Part shown: piece after piece, positions 10,256-21,265 of the stretch
Numbering within the stretch: position 1 is the first letter of the stretch
How the letters are laid out: every line of letters starts with the position of its first letter
Origin: Euphorbia lathyris
Taxonomy: Eukaryota; Streptophyta; Magnoliopsida; Malpighiales; Euphorbiaceae
Assembly (NCBI RefSeq): GCF_963576675.1
Contig: NC_088916.1
Location: forward strand, 49,291,001-49,355,000
Direction: 5' to 3'
DNA length: 64,000 bases
Position numbers and translations under genes: made by a program
The notes under the pieces: generated by a model
Seen by the model: the letters and a program-made list of their open reading frames with translations, nothing else
Told to the model about the DNA's origin: nothing
The model's database searches: none

Positions 10256-13200
10256 ATGGATTTCTTTGTTTGGAATGTTAGAGGTGCGGCGAGCAAGGCA
10301 ACCCGCATTCATGTTAATGATCTTATTAAACAGTTTAACCCCTCCTGTTTTGTTCTTCTAGAGACCAAGGTCAGTGGAGCCAAAGCAGACGAGGTGGTTA
10401 GAAAGTTTAAGAATTGGAATTGTGTCAGATCGGAGGCTACTGGCCGGGCTGGGGGGATTTGGCTCTTTTGGAAGCCAGGTCTTGTTAATATTGATATTGT
10501 TAGTATGGACTGTCAGTTCATTCATAGTAAGGTGTGCTACCCTGGTAATAAACCTTTCTTTGTTACCTTTGTTTATGCCGATCCTGTTCTTTCTAATCGT
10601 ACAAGGTTGTGGGAGATCCTTCATTCTATTAGCTCTAACATGGTGGAGGCTTGGTTGGTGGCCGGGGATTTTAATGATATTGCCCTTTTAAGTGATCAGA
10701 GAGGAGGGGGTAATCATTATGTGAACCGGTGCCTTAACCACAAGCGTAGTATGGATCTGTGTGGGCTTTCAGACCTGGGTGCTGCTGGCCACAAATTTAC
10801 CTGGAAAAGAAATAGCTTGTTTGTGAGGTTGGATAAGGTGTATGCTAATGTTGCGGCTATCTGTAGGTTTCCTGAGGTCAAGGTGCTGAATCTCCCCTTC
10901 CGTCACTCTGACCATTGCCCTATCCTCATTAATTTGGTCAAAAGTAACCGGCTGAAAGGTAACAGACCCTTTAGATATCTTGTGGCTTGGGATTCTCATC
11001 CCGACTTTTAGGAATTTCGTGAAAACCAATTGGCATCCCCACTCTGATGTTCTCCTCGCTGCTGAGGAATTCAGAAGGAAAGTGGTTGTTTGGAATAAAG
11101 ACATCTTTGGCCATATTATCAGGAGGAAGAATAAACTCTTGAGGAGGATGGAAGGCGTTCAGCGTTGCTTGGAGGCTCGTTTCGACCATAGCTTAAATGG
11201 TCACCTTAGAGCTCTCCAGAACGAGTTGGAAGCTGTGCTTAGACAGGAAGAGCTTCTTTGGTTCCAGAAGTCTAGGAATGCCTGGATTCAAGACGGGGAT
11301 CGGAATACCAGGTTTTTTCATCTCTCTACGATCATTAGGAGACAGAGGAATAGGATTGATGCTATCAAGGACGCTAGTGGCGAGTGGATTTTTGAGGAGG
11401 AAGACATTCGTCGCTCAGCCCTTGATTTCTACAAGGACCTGTTTAGAGAGGAAGCTGTGGACTTGGAGAGTGCCCACTCTGGTATTTCCTTTCCTCGTTT
11501 GGGGGAGGAGGCTATTAAAGATGCTTTCCATCCTATTGACCTTAAAGAGATTGATCTGGCCTTCTCTAGCATAGGGTCCACTAAGGCTCCTGGGATTGAT
11601 GGTATCCCCGCTAGTTTCTATCATAAACACTGGGATACTGTTAAGGAGGGCATATACAGTTTTGTGTTAGGTGTTTTTGGTGGCTCTAACGATATCAGGT
11701 CGGTTAATAAAACCCTCGTTGTCTTGATTCCTAAGGTTGTTAAGCCTTCCTCCTTCCTCCAGATGAGACCCATCAGTCTTTGTAATGTTTTGTATAAAGC
11801 TATTACTAAGATTGTGGCTAATAGAATCCGGAAGATCCTTCCGGATATAATTAGCCAGAACCAAGGGAGCTTTGTTCCTGGTAGACAATTGATGGATAAC
11901 GTTGTTATTGCCCAGGAGGTTGTCCATTCTATGAAGATTAAGAAAGGTAAGAAACGGATTGTGGCCCTCAAACTGGATCTGGAGAAAGCCTATGATAGAT
12001 TGAACTGGAGCTTTCTTCTAGATAGTTTAGCCAAAGCTGGCATCCTGGAGAACTGGAGGATTTTGATTGAGAAGTGTATCTCCTCTCATGTTTTCCAGGT
12101 CATGATCAATGGGGACATGTCGGATGAGTTTTCTCCCTCCAGAGGAATTCGTCAAGGAGATCCTATGAGACCCTTCCTCTTTGTTATTGCCATGGAAAGA
12201 CTGTCTCACCTGATCCAAGAGGCGGTGTGCAAAGGGACTCTCCACCCTGTTTCTATCAACAGACATTGCCCCCCTATTACCCATTTACTCTTTGCTGATG
12301 ACGTCATGCTTTTCGTTGAGGGTAATGAGGAGCAAATTAAAACAGTTATGGATATCCTTGATTGTTTTTGCGAGGCTTCTGGCCAGAAGGTTAACATCCA
12401 AAAGTCCCGTATGCTTTGTTCCAAAAATATGGACAATAGCTTGTGCAGAAGACTGAGTGAGCTCTCTGGCATACCTCTGACGAACTCTTTGGGGAAGTAT
12501 CTTGGGGTTCCTCTTCACAGTGACAGGGTTTCCAAAGCCTCTTTCAAGGATATTTTGGACAAAACTAATGGTTTGTGTGCTAACTGGAAAGCTAATTCTC
12601 TTTCCCTTGCAGGTCGCCTTACCTTGATCCAGTCAGTTAACTGCGCTGCTCCGAACCACATCATGCAGGCCTGTAAGCTTCCTGAGCCTGTCCTTAGTGA
12701 CCGGGATAAGATAAATCGGCGTTTCCTGTGGGGTGAGTCTGGAGATGGGAGAAAGGTTCACCTGGTCCCGTGGAAGGAAGCTTGCCAGCCTAAAAACAGG
12801 GGGGGTCTTGGTATTAGGCAGGCAAAGGACAATAATAAAGTCCTGTTAATGAAACTTCTTTGGAGAATGTGGCAATGCCCCTCCTCCCTTTGGGTCCGTC
12901 TCTTGTGCGGGAAGTATCGGAAAGATAGAATCTTTGGTGGCCCGAAGGAGAGGGTTGTTAGCTGTTCCTTCCTCTGGAAAGGGCTCAGTGCCGTGTTTGC
13001 TGAATTCTGTACGGGGATTGGCCTGGAGGTGGGTAATGGTAGCTCTATTAGCTTCTGGTATGACACCTGGATTGGTGATAAACCGCTGATTGATGTGTGT
13101 AATGCCCCTCCGTCGGCTGATCTCCTTTCCTGGAAAATTGCTGATGTGGTGGACTCGGGGGGAGACTGGATCTGGTCAAAGTTCGACTCTTTCTTTAGTC

Positions 13201-14357
13201 TGGAGACCCTTCTTAACATTAGAGGAGTGAAGATTAGCAATCAAGAGGAGGATAAGGATAGACATTGCTGGGCCTTGACGAATAATGGTACTTATTCTTG
13301 TAAATCGGCCTATGAAGCTTTTACCCCTAATAGGGCTGATCCTCCCTTGGAGATTTGGAAGTCCATATGGTCCCTCAAGATCCCTTACCGTATCAGGAGC
13401 TTCCTTTGGCTGGGTATCAAAGACAAGCTCCTTACGAATGCGGATAGGCACAGAAGGCACTTGACTGAGTCTAGTGCCTGTAGTAGATGCAGAGGCAATG
13501 TGGAAACCTTGTGCCATGCCTTGAGGGATTGCCCAAATAGTAAGAAGATCTGGGAAGGGATCCTCCCTCATCACATCCTCCCTTCCTTCATGGCCTTTTC
13601 TGAAAGGGACTGGTTCTCTCAAGGAGCCAAGGGGAACTTGCTGGCCAACATGGAGCACGGTGCCATCCTCTTTGCTATTACTTGTCACCAAATCTGGAAG
13701 TGGAGGAATGAAGAATTATTTGCGGGTAAGGCTGTCCTTATTCCTGATTTACTGTTTTTCTTCTCGAAGAAGCTCTTTGTTATTACTCAAAGCTTTGAAA
13801 GAGATTCCCTTGTTCGCCCCTCCCCGGATAAAGAGATCCTGCTAGTTGGCTGGAGTAAGCCTAGAGAAGGGTTTGCTAAGTTGAATACTGATGGCTCCTG
13901 CCTTAGCAATTGCAGAATTGCTGCTGGAAGAGTTCTTCGGGATGCTGGTGGCAATTGGATGACGGGGTTTACCCATAACTTGGGGACGGGCTCCTCCTTT
14001 TCTGCGGAGCTCTGGGGTATCTTGTCAGGTATTAAACTCGCCATTCGCATGGGTGTTAAAAAGCTCTCGGTGGAATCTGATAATCTGGAGGCTATTAACA
14101 GGATTTCAGATAGCCAGGCTGTTTGTCTGAAGAGCCAGAATCTCATCAAAGCTATTTTGAGGCTTCGTTCTGCCTTTGAGTATCTTAATTTCTCCCATAT
14201 TTTTAGGGAGCAAAACCGCGTGGCGGATCGCTTAGCAGCTGCTGGGCATGGGAGAATGTTAGGTGTTTCTACCCTCTCTGTTCCTCCTTCTTTTCTTTTG
14301 CCTTCTCTCCTAGAGGATAGGATTGGGGTCAGCCTTCCTAGACTGATCCCGGTGTAG
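10256..14357 (+). pseudogene. LINE ORF2: endonuclease, reverse transcriptase, RNase H (one frameshift)
   Basis: The first part (ATG 10256 to a stop at 11009-11011) holds an apurinic-type endonuclease: FVWNVRGAAS, LLETKV, AGDFNDI, RLDKVYAN, SDHCPIL. The second part, in the next frame, holds the reverse transcriptase (GIDGIPASFYHKHWD, LDLEKAYDRLNW, RGIRQGDPMRPFLF, catalytic LLFADDVMLF). It then holds a zinc-binding zf-RVT region (RIRSFLWLG, ETLCHALRDCP) and a C-terminal RNase H (LNTDGSC, SAELWGILSG, ESDNLEAI, NRVADRLAAAG). One extra T in a short T-run near 11007-11010 separates the frames; everything else is open. The protein would nick target DNA and copy the LINE RNA. One substitution event thus inactivates an otherwise full-length gene, or the extra T is a sequencing error. 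Confidence 0.88.
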
Positions 14358-14413
14358 GTTTTTTGTTGGTTTTGTTTTTTTTCCTTTCCTTTCTTACCAA
14401 AAAAAAAAAAATA

Positions 14414-14562
14414 AGTGCATGCATCAAATATTAAACAATAGAAGCTACAGGGGCATTGGTATATTAAGCAGTGCGCAACATAATACACAAGAAGAGCAAA
14501 TATCTCAGTGGTAAGGAGTGTGGAGTGTAGCTGAAGGGTCCAAGGTTCGAACCCCAGCATCA
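14414..14562 (+). repeat. Right outer arm of the long-inverted-repeat element
   Basis: Reverse-complement partner of 7041-7190. On the plus strand it carries the box-A-like tctcagtggtaaggag (about 14503) and box-B-like GGTTCGAACCC (about 14542), followed by a T-rich tail. The spacing is tRNA-like, but no cloverleaf can be drawn. Confidence 0.7.
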
Positions 14563-14590
14563 TCAGCGTTTTTTATTAATTTTTACACTC

Positions 14591-15251
14591 AAAACTACGT
14601 AGTTTTGAGTGGTTCTCATCTAAGAAAGGGTTCGCACAAGAACCATCTCCTATATATATATATATATATTAATAATTAATAACATTAAATAAAACATATC
14701 AACAAAATAAACATTAATAACAAAATGTGTGCCAATAAAATAACATTAACATCCTTCAAAATAACATTTATAGTTTTAGATATTTTCTTTTAATTTTAGG
14801 TTATTTAATATTTTATTTAAAATATAAAAATTGACATAAAAATTTAAGGGGTAAGTTTTTTCAACAAAAAAAATGCCCAGAATCCACCTAGGAGTCTAAA
14901 AATCCTTAAACCAATTTATATTGTCAATTTGAGGAAATCGAGAAGTGTTCAAAAAATTATTTCCTAATGAGCAATCTGAACTGATTTTTAAAACACCGAT
15001 AATACATCTCCAAATTTAGCATTGCAACATTGAACGCTAATGTCATTCAAAGATGGAAGTGGTGGAAGTTCTTATGCTTTTCGTATTTCCCTTGATTATT
15101 GTCCTCTAAATTTACTTAAAGTGATTTATTATTCTAGTAAACTTGTTTAAAATAACTTATTAATCTTCTTAACTTGCTTAAAGTGGTACATTTTTCAACC
15201 GGGTTCAAATAACCTTTTATTATGCAAAACATTAAGAATAAACCAAATCAC
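14591..15251 (+). repeat. First copy of a ~665-bp AT-rich direct repeat
   Basis: Nearly identical to 15411-16087, offset 820 bp. Both begin with the palindrome aaaactacgtagtttt, then a GGGTTC...GAACC hairpin, then a (TA)n run, and end near 'aataaaccaaatcact'. The main length difference is the TA tract. Non-coding. Confidence 0.85.
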
Positions 15252-15287
15252 TTTAAGTAAGTTTGAGGAGGTAATAAGACATTCTTA

Positions 15288-15468
15288 GGGTTTGATTGGA
15301 TAAAGGGTTTGAGATGGTTAGAAAGGGAAATGTTTGCAAGGATAACAAAAAAACACATTTTGCAACATGTTTGCAAGGATAACAAAAAACACATTTTGCA
15401 ACATTTTTTCAAAACTACGTAGTTTTGAGTGGTTCTCACCTAAGAAAGGGTTCGCACAAGAACCCTCT

Positions 15469-15507
<39 letters not shown>

Positions 15508-16117
15508 TTAATAACATTAAATAAAACATATCAACAAAATAAACATTAATAACAAAATGTGTGCCAATAAAATAACATTAACATCCTTCAAAATAACATT
15601 TATAGTTTTAGATATTTTCTTTTAATTTTAGGTTATTTAATATTTTATTTAAAATATAAAAATTGACATAAAAATTTAAGGGGTAAGTTTTTTCAACAAA
15701 AAAAAAAATGCCCAGAATTCACCTAGGAGTCTAAAAATCCTTAAACCAATTTATATTGTCAATTTGAGGAAATCGGAGAAGTGTTCAAAAAATTATTGCC
15801 TAATGAGCAATCTGAACTGATTTTTAAAACACCGATAATACATCTCCAAATTTAGCATTGCAACATTGAACGCTAACGTCATTCAAAGGTGGAAGTGGTG
15901 GAAGTTCTTATGCTTTTCGTATTTCCCTTGATTATTGTCCTCTAAATTTACTTAAAGTGATTTATTATTCTACTAAACTTGTTTAAAATAACTTATTAAT
16001 CTTCTTAACTTGCTTAAAGTGGTACATTTTTCAACCGGGTTCAAATAACCTTTTATTATGCAAAACATTAAGAATAAACCAAATCACTATCAAGTAACAA
16101 CACAACCAAACATACCC
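15288..16117. mobile_element. Tourist-like (PIF/Harbinger) MITE with TTA duplication
   Basis: TTA at 15285-15287 and 16118-16120 flank ends that read GGGTTTGATTGG and, on the other strand, GGGTATGTTTGG. It is about 830 bp, with no coding frame. Most of its interior is the second copy (15411-16087) of the direct repeat that also lies to its left. Near its left end 'atgtttgcaaggataacaaa' is itself repeated in tandem. Confidence 0.5.
15411..16087 (+). repeat. Second copy of the ~665-bp AT-rich direct repeat
   Basis: Partner of 14591-15251, with a longer TA tract and a few substitutions. The very high similarity implies a recent duplication. Confidence 0.85.
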
Positions 16118-16120
16118 TTA

Positions 16121-16671
16121 TATATCTACTGTTTGTAACTAAACAACAAATAGCTACAAAAAGAACCAATGAGCACAAAGTGCTCTTTTAACTCTACATA
16201 TTCTAAAAAAAAAAACAAAAGATTTCCCATATCCATATCTGCTGAAGTATCAGTTTTTTCAGAAAATTTTAATCACTAAAGGAGTAACTACGAGATCAAC
16301 TATAAGTTATAAAAAAATAAAAACAGATCCATTAAAATGCTTCGAAACAATGGCAAACAACTCAATCAAGGAACTAAATTAGAACCTCCGATTTTTGAAT
16401 AGAAGAGCCATTAAGTGACAACTATAGGGCTAGCAGTGGAAGACTAGCAGCAGCTTATTTAGAAACTATACTTAAAAGTCTTCAATGTGGCCCTGTAATA
16501 CATGTGCTGCATAATCTCACATTAACATAATTCTACTTTTGGCATTCCATTCACATTCAACATTGTCATTATCTAGAAACAATACCGGATATTGCTAATT
16601 CCTATCACCACTTGAGGTAGTGGGCAATAATTAAGAAGCTTCCAATGCAATAACTTAACATATCCGAAATC
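16121..16671. other. Upstream region of subtilase 1
   Basis: AT-rich, no frame. Other than the TATA box at its right end, I see no recognisable regulatory element. Confidence 0.4.
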
Positions 16672-16680
16672 TCTATATAA
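16672..16680 (+). promoter_or_regulatory. TATA box of subtilase 1
   Basis: tctatataa, 61 bp before the chosen ATG (16733). The same tctatata motif stands 55 bp before the start codons of the other two subtilases. Transcription would start about 25-35 bp downstream, beyond the earlier in-frame ATG at 16685. That ATG therefore should not be in the mRNA. Confidence 0.65.
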
Positions 16681-16732
16681 CCATATGGAGAGTAATGTAC
16701 AAAAAATATTATCATTTCAACTCAATTCAACC

Positions 16733-19181
16733 ATGGAAACACATAAAAACAGTAATGTTTGGTTTTTCTTTGCTTTCTTGATCCCAATGTTGATACAAGC
16801 ACAGTCTCAGACACACAATTATATTATCCACATGGACTCATCAGCCATGCCCAAAGCTTTTTCTACCCACCAAAGCTGGCACTTGGCTACTCTTTCCTCT
16901 GTTTTCACTGACTCTAAAACTAAAACAACCTCCATAGATTCTAGACTTTTGTACAGTTATACCCATGTTGTTCATGGTTTTAGTGCTCGTCTCTCTGTTT
17001 CTGAGCTTGAAGAGTTAAAAAAATCTCCAGGTTACATCTCTTCTTTCAAAGATGTACCTGTTAAACTGGACACCACTCATTCCCAAACATATCTTGGCCT
17101 CAATTCCAACTCTGGAGCCTGGAAGTTATCCAATTACGGCGAAGGTATTATTATTGGAGTGGTGGATACGGGTGTTTGGCCGGAAAGTGAGAGCTACAGA
17201 GACGATGGAATGCCTGATATTCCTCAAAGATGGAAAGGAAAGTGTGAAAGTGGAATCCAATTCAACTCCTCACTTTGCAACAAGAAGCTCATTGGAGCTC
17301 GTTTTTTTAACAAAGCACTAATTGCAAATTGGCCTAATACGACTATTTCCGTGAATTCTACACGTGACACTGTGGGCCACGGGACCCACACATCGAGCAC
17401 GGCGGCGGGGAATTTCGTGGATGGTGCATCGTACTTCGGCTATGCTCCGGGAACCATCAGTGGGGCGGCTCCGCGGTCACATGTAGCAGTGTACAAGGCC
17501 CTGTGGTCAGAAGGTTCTTCTAGTGCTGATATAATTGCTGCAATTGATGCAGCAATTATTGATGGAGTTGATGTTTTGTCCCTTTCGTTAGGCCTGGATG
17601 ATCTTGCTCTGTATGAAGACCCTATTGCCTTGGCCACATTTGCAGCCATTCAGAACAATATATTTGTGTCTACCTCTGCAGGAAATAGAGGGCCTTTCTA
17701 TGGCTCACTGCACAATGGAATACCTTGGGCGCTAACTGTTGCTGCTGGTACTATTGATCGTGAATTCGGAGCTGTTTTGACACTCGGAAACGGAGATTCT
17801 GTATCCGGAGTTGCTCTCTATCCAGGGAAGTACTTTTCAGGCCAGGCACCACTAGTATACAGAGGTGAATGCTTCACTTCCAATGAGGTGTCTGATTTGA
17901 AGCAGAAGATTGTGGTTTGTGAAGAGGGGAATACTTCACTGGAAGATCAAATTGAAAACATAAGCATTATAAATGTAACAGGTGCAATTTTCATTACCAA
18001 TGAAATAGACTTGGAATCCCACATTCCCAGCGAATTCCAAGCAGTTTTTGTGGATAAAAAAACCGGAGAAATCATCAAAAACTACATAAAAAGCACCAAG
18101 AGCACAACAAAGGCAAGAGCTAGCTTGGAATTTAAGAAGACTAGTTTAGGTATTAAAGGAGCTCCAAGTCTTACAAGCTACAGCTCTAGAGGGCCATCTC
18201 TAAGCAGCCCATCTGTCTTAAAACCGGACATTATGGCTCCTGGTTCTCTAATCTTAGCATCGTGGCCTGACAATAGTTCGGTAAAATGGATCGATGGCGA
18301 AGAAATATACAGCAAGTTCAATATTGAATCAGGGACTTCTATGGCTTGCCCTCACGCAGCAGGAATAGCAGCACTCCTGAAAAAGGCACACCCAGATTGG
18401 AGCCCGGCCGCAGTCAGGTGAATCAGTTAACCAATATGCAGAAAATTTACCTAGATAATAATTAAAATATCGAGTAAATAATAAAATCTAACGTTCCTAG
18501 ATATTAAAATAAAATCTCTAAATATTCTGACTTATTTTGTAGCAACTAACTCAATATTTCAACAGGTCGGCTATTATGACAACTGCTGATTCAATGGATA
18601 ATACGAATTCCCCCATCAGAGATATCGGCTACAACAACCGTCCAGCCACGCCTTTAGACATGGGAAGCGGCCAGATTAATCCGAATAAGGCTTTAGATCC
18701 GGGGCTAATTTATGATGCCAATTTAAAAGATTATGTGAATCTTCTGTGTGCATCAAATTTCACCCAGAAACAAATCCAAACGATTACAAAATCTGCTTCT
18801 AATGATTGCTCCTCCCCATCACTGGACCTTAATTACCCCTCTTTTGTTGCCTACTTCAACAATGACACCCAAACCAATTTGACCAGTGTTCAAGAATATC
18901 ACAGGACTGTCACAAATGTAGGAGATCCTGTCTCAACTTACACTGCAATTTTGACACCTATTGATCAAATAAAGGTCACTGTTATTCCGACGAAGTTGGA
19001 GTTCAAAGCCAAGAACCAGAAGTTAAGTTATAAGTTAGTAATTGAAGGTCCGAGAAAGCTCAACAACACAGATATAGTTTTTGGTTATCTTTCTTGGGTT
19101 CAGTCCAACGGTAAACATATAGTGAAGAGTCCCATAGCAGTCACAAGCCTGGCCTTGGAAGATTATGCCAACGATGATTAA
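16733..19181 (+). CDS. Subtilisin-like serine protease 1 (SBT1.9/SBT3-like), one intron
   Basis: Joined exons 16733-18417 and 18566-19181 give 766 aa. The start at 16733 is chosen over an in-frame ATG at 16685 because the latter lies only 5 bp after the TATA box, and because 16733 has a better context (A at -3, G at +4) and begins a signal peptide (residues 1-25, WFFFAFLIPMLIQA). An I9 prodomain follows (about 30-112), then the S8 domain with Asp145 (VVDTGVWPES), His216 (GHGTHTSS), oxyanion Asn318 (SAGNRGP) and Ser536 (GTSMACPH). A protease-associated insert lies between the last two, and a C-terminal fibronectin-III-like region ends the protein. Family knowledge: secreted, self-processing endoproteases of the plant cell wall. 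The physiological substrate cannot be told. Confidence 0.92.
18418..18565 (+). other. Intron of subtilase 1 (148 bp)
   Basis: GT-AG intron (cag|gtgaat ... ttcaacag|gtcgg), AT-rich, splitting the Arg codon right after PDWSPAAV. It lies 26 residues after the catalytic Ser. Subtilases 2 and 3 have the uninterrupted sequence PDWSPAAIKSAMM here. Both junctions carry CAGGT (18414-18418 region and 18563-18567). Confidence 0.85.
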
Positions 19182-20617
19182 ATTGCAAACTCTAAACTCT
19201 AAATTATAGTTAAAAATATGAAAGAAAAAGTATCCTTCATTCAGCTTAACAGTTGATGTTGGAGCTTTCAACTTATCAATTGATGTACGCATAATTTGAT
19301 ATACTTCTACCACTTGTCTAAATTTCAATGAAAAAAAAAAACAAAAAAATTAGAGATTGGTTATTGCATTCTGTCCACATATATTCAGGACAAATCGGGC
19401 TACGATATTTAATTAATTTGGAAGTCACAAGACATCTAACTAGTCATTAAATCATTAAATAAGTATAAAGTCAAATTTTGGCAAATTTTTCCTAAAAATA
19501 GAAAATAAAAATTAAAAGTTCACATTACTCTTTTGGATCTCTCAAACCACTCCTAGTTAGTCTGGTGTTTATTTTAAAATTTCACATTACTCAATTACCC
19601 GATTATTTTCGGCTTAAAGTATTATTTGGCTCTTTATCTATAAAAAAAATGTTGGCATTGTATCTTAATTTATGATTTGGTAATATTAACCCCTTGAACT
19701 ATCAAGATCCATAAAAATGTGAATCAATTTGAAAAGAACTATCACAGAACAGAACGAAATTGAGCTTTTGATTGTATATGGTGGAACCAAAAATTACAAA
19801 ACATATAACAAATAAAATCTAAATGCATAATAATTTACAAAATAGGTGTAAAATGAAATCCAATGTGTAATAATCAGAATACACATTTTATCACTTACGT
19901 TGTAATTTTTTATTCCACTTTCTACAATCAAAATCTCAATCTCGCAATTAACATTATCTATGATAATTCTTGTCCAAATGGATTTGCATTTTATTTGATA
20001 CATCATTTACCAAATCATATATCAGGTGCAAATATTAAAAAAATATATATCTAGGGCCAAATAATTTATTTTTTGGTTACAACCGTACGCATACTGTAAG
20101 CAGAATTGACAAAAACAGATATTTTGCATTTGTTGTAGTCTCATCAAGCATGCCACCAGTTGTCATTTTCTAATTCAATTATTCAAATTTTCGGTGTCGT
20201 GTAATTTTAATTTTTGATTTGATATTCAAATATTCATATTATTCTAATTTTGATTTGATATACTAAATAAATTCAAATTTGTAAAGCGATGATGTACTTA
20301 TTAAGTGAACAGAAAATCCAAGAGCATTTGCAAGTTATAGTTCAACATATGCGAACTTGGGAAGTTTTCCTTTGACGGATCCAAGACTCACTTATAGAGA
20401 TGTTAGTGGTGATCTCTTCGTAATTCGTAATTTATGAATGCTAAATAAATAAAAAAAATTTGATGTTTTTATCTACAAAAAAAATTAAAACTCCATATTT
20501 CCAAAAAAATTTGGCTAGAAGCTTGACTACCGTATAAAAATACTTTGTGCTCGTTGAGAACAAAGTCATATTTCCATAAAGAAAGAACCGCCAAATTTGA
20601 CTAGAAACTACCATATA
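19182..20617. other. Intergenic region, left part of the duplicated block
   Basis: Non-coding AT-rich DNA. From about 19480 it matches DNA upstream of subtilase 3 (44655-44757, then 51686-52110), including 'attaaaagttcacattact' and 'ccactcctagttag'. About 19815-20570 has no counterpart there, so it was gained here or lost there. Confidence 0.6.
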
Positions 20618-20668
20618 AAAAGCTGGAGGGAGTATTTCACAAAAAAAAAAAAAAAAAGCTGGAGGGAG
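20618..20668 (+). mobile_element. Tiny poly(A) retroposon-like insertion with 15-bp duplication
   Basis: aaaagctggagggag occurs at 20618-20632 and again at 20654-20668. Between the copies lie eight bases (tatttcac) and an A-run. The corresponding site upstream of subtilase 3 (near 52163) has a single aaaagctggagggag and no insert. This is the footprint of LINE-driven target-primed reverse transcription with almost no cargo. Confidence 0.65.
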
Positions 20669-20746
20669 GCTGCTAGCTTAGATAAGAACTGAAGACTTTT
20701 CTCTGAACTGTAACTGTCGCAAACAGCTGTTACTTGTAACACTTGG

Positions 20747-21031
20747 TCCGTTCATTTGTTGGAACATAAAATATTTTTCAGTGTTTGGCTTGTACAACCG
20801 AAAAACAATATGAAATGATGGATGACTACTATTTTTAAAAGGGTAAAAATGAACGGAGTATGGATCCAAAAGGTTAGAAAAATGTTTTACTCTTTGAAAA
20901 GACTACAACATTCTCTTCACTTTCTTCATAAATTTTTATGTTGACTAACCTAAAGTTTTCAGTTGACTTATTTTCCTAAGCAAACGAACACCCGAAAACT
21001 AGGAAAATATTTTCTAACAAACAAACGAGAT
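20747..21031. mobile_element. Possible MITE in the subtilase 2 upstream region
   Basis: The ends are imperfect inverted repeats (ccgttcatttgttggaacat / rc ctcgtttgtttgttagaaaa). The stretch is missing from the otherwise similar region upstream of subtilase 3 (around 52250). No clear target duplication was seen. Confidence 0.35.
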
Positions 21032-21210
21032 CTTTTCCTACCGGAACCAACTGAGTTGGAACACTACACATGGCATACCAACCAAAAGTCTCTTGAATGT
21101 TTCTGTACATATTCCTTAATTAGCTAACAACTAGTCCTTTTCACAATTAAAATTGCTGTGTGCAAGTGGCAGTAAATACAATTAATGATCTAAAACTACT
21201 TAACCCATTG

Positions 21211-21220
21211 TCTATATAAA
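21211..21220 (+). promoter_or_regulatory. TATA box and conserved proximal promoter of subtilase 2
   Basis: tctatataaa, 55 bp before the ATG at 21266. About 100 bp around it (21120-21235) are nearly identical to the subtilase 3 promoter (52350-52460), including 'tgcaagtggcagtaaatac' and 'cttaacccattg'. Confidence 0.7.
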
Positions 21221-21265
21221 CAGAAAACAAGTCCATTGTCTCAAAATATCATTTCAGCCAAAGCA

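Larger units (their letters stand above)
8156..14413 (+). mobile_element. Near-complete L1-type LINE
   Basis: Two reading frames (ORF1 8174-10222, ORF2 10256-14357) are followed by a 3' region and an A-run at about 14400-14412. The order is nucleic-acid-binding ORF1, then endonuclease, reverse transcriptase, zinc-binding region and RNase H, which is the layout of plant L1 LINEs. The body is markedly more GC-rich than its AT-rich surroundings. Only one disruption, a single extra T in ORF2, was found by reading, so the insertion looks young. A target duplication was not evident. The 5' untranslated region is very short or truncated. Confidence 0.85.
7041..14562. mobile_element. Long-inverted-repeat element, right arm split by a LINE
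   Basis: The outer arms (about 7041-7190 and 14414-14562) are inverted copies over some 150 bp. The next inner stretch on the left (7200-7330) is also the reverse complement of 7984-8155, immediately left of the LINE. Together they form one palindromic element of about 1.2 kb whose right arm was opened at about 8156/14413 by the LINE. The middle (7330-7980) is a non-coding AT-rich tandem repeat. No clear target duplication was seen. It could be a fold-back or Mutator-type non-autonomous element. Confidence 0.6.

Noticed and set aside
14500..14555. tRNA gene in the palindrome arm
   Set aside because: Box A and B words are present, but no acceptor or anticodon stem can be formed.
13787..14563. 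258-codon minus-strand frame
   Set aside because: It is antisense to the LINE RNase H region and 3' end, with no recognisable domain; the plus strand explains the sequence.
14640..14680. Helitron 5' end (TCTCCTATATATA)
   Set aside because: Suggestive words, but no CTRR end with a hairpin was found at a fitting distance and no coding region; too weak.
14591..16087. LTR pair of a small retrotransposon
   Set aside because: The direct repeats lack TG...CA ends, a primer-binding site and target duplications; a TTA-flanked MITE plus duplication explains the region better.
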